Below the pieces are notes generated by a model. The model was given only the letters and a program-made list of their open reading frames with translations. It was not told where the DNA came from and did no database searches. Positions 59,501 through 64,000 of a DNA stretch of 64,000 bases are shown piece by piece (within the stretch, counting starts at the first letter, position 1; each line of letters begins with the position of its first letter). Location: assembly GCA_036852015.1 (NCBI GenBank), contig JAANDG010000320.1:1-64000 (forward strand), in the 5' to 3' direction. Origin of the DNA: Pelodera strongyloides. Taxonomy: Eukaryota; Nematoda; Chromadorea; Rhabditida; Rhabditidae. Position numbers and translations under genes: made by a program.

Positions 59501-60294
59501 TCTTCGCACTGAAATGAGGGTCCCTTCATCTCAGATTTGAATGCGATTTGGTCGATGAAATAGTGCATAGAATTGAGATTGTCAAGGAAATCCTGAAATC
59601 GTCTTCTTTAGAACACACCGTAATTTGGTACTGTTAAATCCGTTAAACCAAACAGTGACCAAAATAAAATTAAGAAAGAACCCTCTAAAAAAGTCATTCA
59701 TTTTTTTTCCGTTTCAGTCGAGAGGGAGACACAACGTACCTGAAGGTTATTGGCCATGCAGGCCAGCATCTTCTCCCACCCAGTCTCGCAGGCCCATGTG
59801 ATTAGGAAACCACCGTACATCTCCCACATATCGTCCACAGACACGCCTGAAAACGGGCGTGTCCCTGGTTGCTTCTGTTCTATACTGATCCAATGGTAGC
59901 ACCGGTACGGAGCTAACGTTACAAGGGTACGTAAACCCAAAAGCTACTAATTCTAAGTGTAAACTACACCCTTACCAATAGTGCTGGCAGCTGTTCTGAA
60001 TATTCTCATCGTGTCACTGTCATCATAATACTGCTGAATGGCGAATTCAGTGTCTTCGGCGAAACCAGAATTTCTCCTGATAATGGAAACTGCGTAAAAA
60101 CTTGTAATATGTACTTTGCATCTTAGTGGTTGTACTATAATATATAAAAAAAGGAATAAATCAGAGCACGAATTTCTCGTGCTCCTCGTTTTTAGAGATC
60201 AATAAAAACTTCAAGCTCACTTTATCTCTTTCCATGTTTCCAGTCCATACTTTCGTATAATCAACATGCAAATGCAGTTGTGTGTCCATCCAAT
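52427..60294 (-). CDS. Soluble guanylate cyclase-like heme sensor protein with degenerate cyclase domain
   Basis: Nineteen phase-consistent exons give 652 aa; only the initiating exon is missing. In order: 60294-60221, 60076-59976, 59846-59740, 59592-59489, 59394-59292, 59090-59062, 58839-58743, 58490-58397, 58262-58171, 57054-56925, 56750-56576, 56387-56242, 56083-55938, 55464-55309, 54848-54787, 54601-54509, 53711-53560, 52923-52850, 52450-52427. H-NOX domain: [28 protein letters not shown], heme His in LNSMHYFI, and Y-F-S-N-R matching YxSxR. Then the H-NOXA domain ([13 protein letters not shown]), a coiled coil ([20 protein letters not shown]) and a cyclase fold ([27 protein letters not shown]). 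In the cyclase, FSDIVGF-like is SSSLPDF, KVET is KVLN, and NTASR is SVARA, so key catalytic residues look lost. The last exon (IPFQPKQ) is uncertain. Confidence 0.88.
53386..53575. repeat. (TC)n-rich microsatellite beside a cyclase exon
   Basis: About 190 bp of CTCTCT with ACTTACCTT interruptions. One ACTTACC here is the exon donor at 53554-53559 on the minus strand, and similar ACTTACC units repeat nearby, giving several near-identical donor-like sequences. Confidence 0.9.
54886..55190. repeat. TTTCCGAGCTTTT / GGCCGAGCTCGG arrayed repeat
   Basis: TCCGAGCTTTTTCCGAG-like units recur about seven times, and the palindrome GGCCGAGCTCGG four times (near 54974, 55001, 55024, 55172). All within one intron of the cyclase-like gene. 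It resembles the arrayed ends of the foldback elements elsewhere in the window, but clean outer ends were not found. Confidence 0.65.
55262..55297. repeat. (ATAGAC)n microsatellite
   Basis: Six or so ATAGAC units followed by GAGAGAGAG, next to the donor of the exon ending at 55309. Confidence 0.85.
55717..55893. mobile_element. TTAA-ended MITE, AAGCGAAAT family, cyclase-like gene intron
   Basis: 177 bp from TTAAAGCGAAATACCGGCCG to CGGCTGGTATTTCGCTTTAA. Nearly the same as 33882-34064, including the interior GAGTACTCCCTGCTTTCC. Confidence 0.9.
56486..56560 (-). repeat. tRNA-derived SINE-like sequence with A and B boxes
   Basis: On the minus strand TGGCGCAGAGG (A box, 56556-56546) and GGTTCGAGTCT (B box, 56515-56505) are 31 bases apart, the spacing of a tRNA. 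A D arm (GTGGCGCAGAGGTAAAGC) is clear, while the acceptor stem is not. It lies in the intron between exons 56387-56242 and 56750-56576. Confidence 0.5.
57066..57246. mobile_element. AAGCGAAAT-family MITE, first of three abutting elements
   Basis: AAGTGAAATACCGGCCGG to CCGGTATTTCGCTTTAA. The left TTAA is decayed; the right TTAA is the left TTAA of the next element. Confidence 0.85.
57243..57640. mobile_element. TTAA-ended MITE, family A, copy 3
   Basis: Ends TTAAAGGGACAGGCCCATCA and inverse. Shares its TTAA at 57243-57246 with the element on its left and at 57637-57640 with the element on its right. Confidence 0.9.
57637..58054. mobile_element. TTAA-ended MITE, family B, copy 2
   Basis: TTAAAGGGTCAGGCCCATTT to the inverse, 418 bp as in copy 1 at 41269-41686. 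Another family-B terminal fragment (AGGGTCAGGCCCATAAATAA) lies at 58088. Confidence 0.9.
59225..59260. repeat. (TAGTTTG)n heptamer tract
   Basis: About five TAGTTTG units in an intron of the cyclase-like gene. Two-unit versions of the same heptamer occur at about 4138, 16120, 32008, 37101, 52472 and 63826, and the complement at 63803. Confidence 0.8.
59421..59482. repeat. (TC)n microsatellite
   Basis: CTCTCT run immediately downstream (in transcript sense) of the donor of exon 59592-59489. Confidence 0.9.
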
Positions 60295-63200
60295 CTAGGA
60301 TATAAAGGTAGAGTAAGATAGGTGTTACAAAAGACGTCGAGCCATGCGTCACCTTGAACTCGTCGTCTACAATGCCTCTTCCACAATGGATACTCACGTC
60401 TACTTGTCAGGATCATCAGCAAACTTTGAACACTGTATTGCGTAACTCTTGAATAAAGCAAAGCACTCTTGTAGCGTCAAAGGTTTATTTATATATTTAT
60501 TTATTTATTTAAATATATTCCTCTGGTTTATTGTAAGTGCAATTTGATAAGATAAGCTCACCATGTCTTCCAACCAATCGAATCAATTGAACAAATAAAA
60601 AATAAAAACTTCAGCAAATACCTTCTGAAAGTCTGAAACTATCACAAGCATACGAATGCAAAGTAATAATGCAACAAGACAATATAAAACTAAATCAATC
60701 CAATAATTTTCAAAGTAAAAGCGAAATGACGGACGGTTTTAGAAAGTATGACGGACAACTGTTGTTGTATGCAAATGGAAATAATTAGAATAAAAATTCA
60801 TTTCCATACACTGCATGGGAATTCAGCATCTTATGTTTCAAAAACCGGCTGTTATACCGCTTTAACAAAACAAGACAAAAAGTTGAAAACAAATTGTAAG
60901 AAGGTAAGCAATATTTTCCAGAAAGTTTCATCATTAGCCTTATGATATGATTCCCTTGGTTACCTGGGCCCTGGGCCACTACACATGGGATGTCATGCAT
61001 ATTTTAGTTGAAAATGCGATGTCGTGATCATGAGATTGCATGTTTGGAATAAATTAAATAGGTGTTTGTGCGATCATCATCTGCATGACCAGTTAACTTA
61101 CGGCCCTTAGGGGACTAGACATAGAAATACTATTCCAACTCCAAAATTTCAGTATGTTTCACAAATTGAATATAACCACCAATTCATATAGTTACACACC
61201 GACGTTCTGAGACACCTACCCCACAAAACAAGCAATTCCGAAGAAAATACAGCATAATTTTCTCAATGCATATCACAACTTCTAAATATGTAACGTTATT
61301 TTTTCGACCATGCGCGGAATTTGTACACCTTTTCGCTCATGCTATGTGCTAAATTCTACGCGGCTTTTTCACTATAAAACCCCGCTAACAATAATCAACT
61401 AGTATGAGATAATATAAAACGACAATGAAAATAAACTTTATTTCAGCAGGATCAAAGCAAAAGACAACAACGTTCTAAATTTGCAGCGAACAAACTTTAC
61501 CGGATACGACAAAAAGTACAATTTGATACTAATTACGCTAATACTTTATATTAATTATGCAGCTGATCCATGTTCCCATAAAGGGGCCACTTTTCACTAC
61601 ACACAAAATCTAACACGGTCACTCCTTATAACTAAATAAAATTTAAATAAAACCCAAAAAAAAACTCAAAATTCACAAAAAAGGCTACCTGTGAATCGCA
61701 AGAAATTAGTATAAAAACTACACTACACTATTAAGTAAGTAAAATATTATGGTTGAATGCGTTATTATGATAGTTGAATGAATGTATAAAGCTAACAGAT
61801 AAAAAATGCGAGGAGAAAAGGTACTACCAACATATAGCTTGCTCGGATGTTTTTGGAGTTTGTAGCTTGAAAATTCCGAAACGAAAACTCCAAAAACAGT
61901 CTAACCTTCACTGCTATATACTAAATCATACTGAATAATGTAATAGAGAAAAATCTATAGCTTACTATTCATCTTTCTTTAGAGGGTCAGGTTCACCAGA
62001 AACTCAATATTCTTCAAAAATTTGCATACCTTTCGCAACTTTTTTGAATATTGATTTTCTCTCGTGAGCCTGGACTTCAAGGGTCAAATAGCTAGTCACA
62101 CCACTTAGTCAACATAAAATGCAATAAACAAAACAAACAAAGAAAGAAAGAAACTGATCACGTCACGGTGAACAGCCATTACAGTCAGATAATTAAATAC
62201 GGAGAATACAGTATTGATTAGGCAATTAATGTTGAATATTCAAATTCAATGATCTATAAATGACCACATTTATAAAGAAATTTAAAAAAAAATGGGGAAA
62301 ACAGGCACAATTGTAGTAGCGGGATGAATAAATCAATAGTCACAAAAATAACCATATACTGAGACACCATGGCCCCGAACTGACAAAGGGTACCTACCCA
62401 TGTACCATCTAAAGGGTACCCATGTACCATTTCCTAAATGAGAACTACCCCTAACCAGTCCAAAGCAATGCATCCAAGTATACAGATTATATATAAAACA
62501 AAGAAGTACGTGAATATGATGAAAGAAAAGGCATTTTAGTGATGAAAAAAAAATAGATTATCATTGAGGATAATGAAGATAATATGATATACAGGAGCAC
62601 TTTGCTTCGTCAACAAGCATCCAATAAGAGAAAACAGACTTTGAGTTTGATATAATCTTTTAAATTGTTGAATAAACTAACGATCAGACTGCAAGCCACA
62701 AGGTTACACAAACAACTAAAATGCTAGACATATAAGATAGTTCAGCGGTAAACAAAAAATAATAATCAAACACCTAAACTTTTAAAAAGATCGAAAAAAT
62801 TTTAGTACTGTGGATAAAATCTTGGGTTTAAAGGGATAAAACACTACTGTGGCTATCTCTCTGTCCGTAACGTTTGTCTTAATGTTTACCGTATACGTTA
62901 AAGTACTAAATTTGGCAGGTACTATACAACTTTACGGTGTGGATAACTCTCCTTTTAAACAACAACCCACAATTCACAGAATGGGGCCGCTACAGTACTT
63001 CTGAGATGGTGTTTTCTAGAATGCAGTCGAACCCTTCGAGCCAGTGCGAGATGCTAAAACACGGCAGAATAAGTATATAATACAAACACAGCTTATAAGG
63101 CTACTAGTAATAAGGGATATCAACAAAACGGCTTTTAAATCGACTTTAAATATTAACACGTACATTGCGCTGTAAAGCCAAAGCGCAACTTCTTTAGTGT

Positions 63201-63592
63201 AACTTGTTGACCATGCGTACTTTGGATGTGTTAAATAACACACAAGGGCCGACGTACGCCATCGCTCATTGGAGTCTTATTCTATTAATCGTTACGGTCC
63301 AGTGCCATGGCATAATATTTCCAACGTAAATAATAAGGGGCCCAACCCTTTGCTCTGTGGGACCTGGTTTTACTAGCCAGTGTAATTTTTTCTTCGCAAT
63401 AAACCATTATGGGGTTTCCAAGTATCCGGACAAATGTACCGTATTTTACGACTTCGCAAGACCCATGCATTAATTTCTCATGTCAAATATTCAATTCAAG
63501 GAAAATACGGTAAATTTTTCTATACTTGGAAGGGAACGCACAGTTGTTTTTGGCATACATGGAAGCACATTATATATAACTAATTAGCGTAC
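60295..63592. other. Non-coding interval upstream of the cyclase-like gene
   Basis: A/T-rich. The initiating exon of the cyclase-like gene should lie here, but no ATG-donor candidate stood out. Contents: an AAGCGAAAT-like element at 60717-60865, a hairpin TGTTTTTGGAGTTT/AAACTCCAAAAACA near 61848-61900, and GGGTACC repeats near 62388-62425. Confidence 0.4.
60717..60865. mobile_element. AAGCGAAAT-related MITE
   Basis: AAAAGCGAAATGACGGACGG on the left, CAAAAACCGGCTGTTATACC then GCTTTAA on the right. It is a diverged relative of 55717-55893 and the source type for the fragment at 8985-9056. Confidence 0.65.
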
Positions 63593-63719
63593 CTCGTCTC
63601 TCCTGCTCCACCTGTATCCTTAGTTGCCGGCTGATTTCTCTAAGTCTCGCAGCCGATGGCCCAGTCAGGGAGGGTTCTCTGCGGTCGAGCCCCGACTGGA
63701 AAGCCTTCACCACACGAAT
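63593..63719 (-). CDS. Single exon of an unidentified coiled-coil protein, gene continues beyond the window
   Basis: A TTTCAG acceptor and a GTACGC donor bound a 127-bp frame: IRVVKAFQSGLDRREPSLTG, then PSAARLREISRQLRIQVEQE and RR. The second half is predicted helical and heptad-like (L, I, L, I, V at a/d spacing). I do not recognise the family. No partner exon was found inside the window; upstream exons would be beyond 64000. Confidence 0.55.
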
Positions 63720-64000
63720 CTGAAAGGAGATTACGGTAACAGAGGAGGGATTCGCAGGACGAAAGACAAGAACTTATACTCTAGCGCTGTCAATTCAACA
63801 CTACAAACTACAAGTCTAACTTTGTTGTAGTTTGTAGTTCAAACCCACAGCGCTACAGCATACGTCCTATGTAGTTCAGTTAGTTGCTAACACTTGGAAA
63901 GACCATCACAGATAACTCGGCAGCATACAGGGAAGATTTCCCCACTACTGGGACACCCATTTCGATCAATAACATACACGTATTGATTGAAGCAATAATC

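Overview
The window is eukaryotic and almost certainly nematode DNA. Genes are split into 5-19 exons, introns nearly all run GT...TTTTCAG, and several start codons lie 1-8 nt after a free-standing splice acceptor, as in spliced-leader trans-splicing. One gene looks like a nematode Sra-superfamily chemoreceptor, and a ribosomal protein gene sits about 180 bp upstream of a VAP gene on the same strand, like a nematode operon. A Wnt gene confirms a metazoan. I cannot name the species. I rebuilt the gene models by hand from splice sites, reading phase and remembered family motifs; no search was run.

Layout. 0.65-6.6 kb (+): CDC50/TMEM30 flippase subunit, complete in 11 exons, with a decayed Merlin-type transposon in intron 1. 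8.7-11.2 kb (-): Rab GTPase of the RASEF type, with a possible 5' exon at 16.1-16.4 kb and a 1.4-kb foldback element at 11.8-13.2 kb. 18.2-20.1 kb (-): serpentine chemoreceptor, lacking its first exon(s). 20.2-25.2 kb: no intact gene. 25.2-26.5 kb (+): 3' part of RPS11, one exon of which carries a cluster of small deletions. 26.7-29.3 kb (+): VAP/MSP-domain protein. 33.2-37.3 kb (+): Wnt ligand, complete in 10 exons. 38.6-44.7 kb (-): ankyrin-repeat DHHC palmitoyltransferase of the HIP14 type, complete in 14 exons. 46.0-52.1 kb (+): myo-inositol oxygenase, complete in 9 exons. 52.4-60.3 kb (-): soluble guanylate cyclase-like gene with an intact heme-sensor domain and a degenerate cyclase domain. 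63.6 kb (-): one exon of an unidentified coiled-coil protein that continues beyond the window.

The genes are unrelated housekeeping, signalling and sensory genes; apart from the RPS11-VAP pair I see no functional cluster. The rest is rich in short non-autonomous inverted-repeat elements. At least five families end in TTAA plus AGGG or AGCG, several are near-perfect palindromes inside introns, and in one place three lie end to end sharing TTAA junctions.

Best candidates for something new: the heme-sensor gene with a degenerate cyclase, the Merlin-derived foldback element with 8-bp target duplications and a 12-bp subrepeat array, and the mosaic of TTAA palindromic elements.
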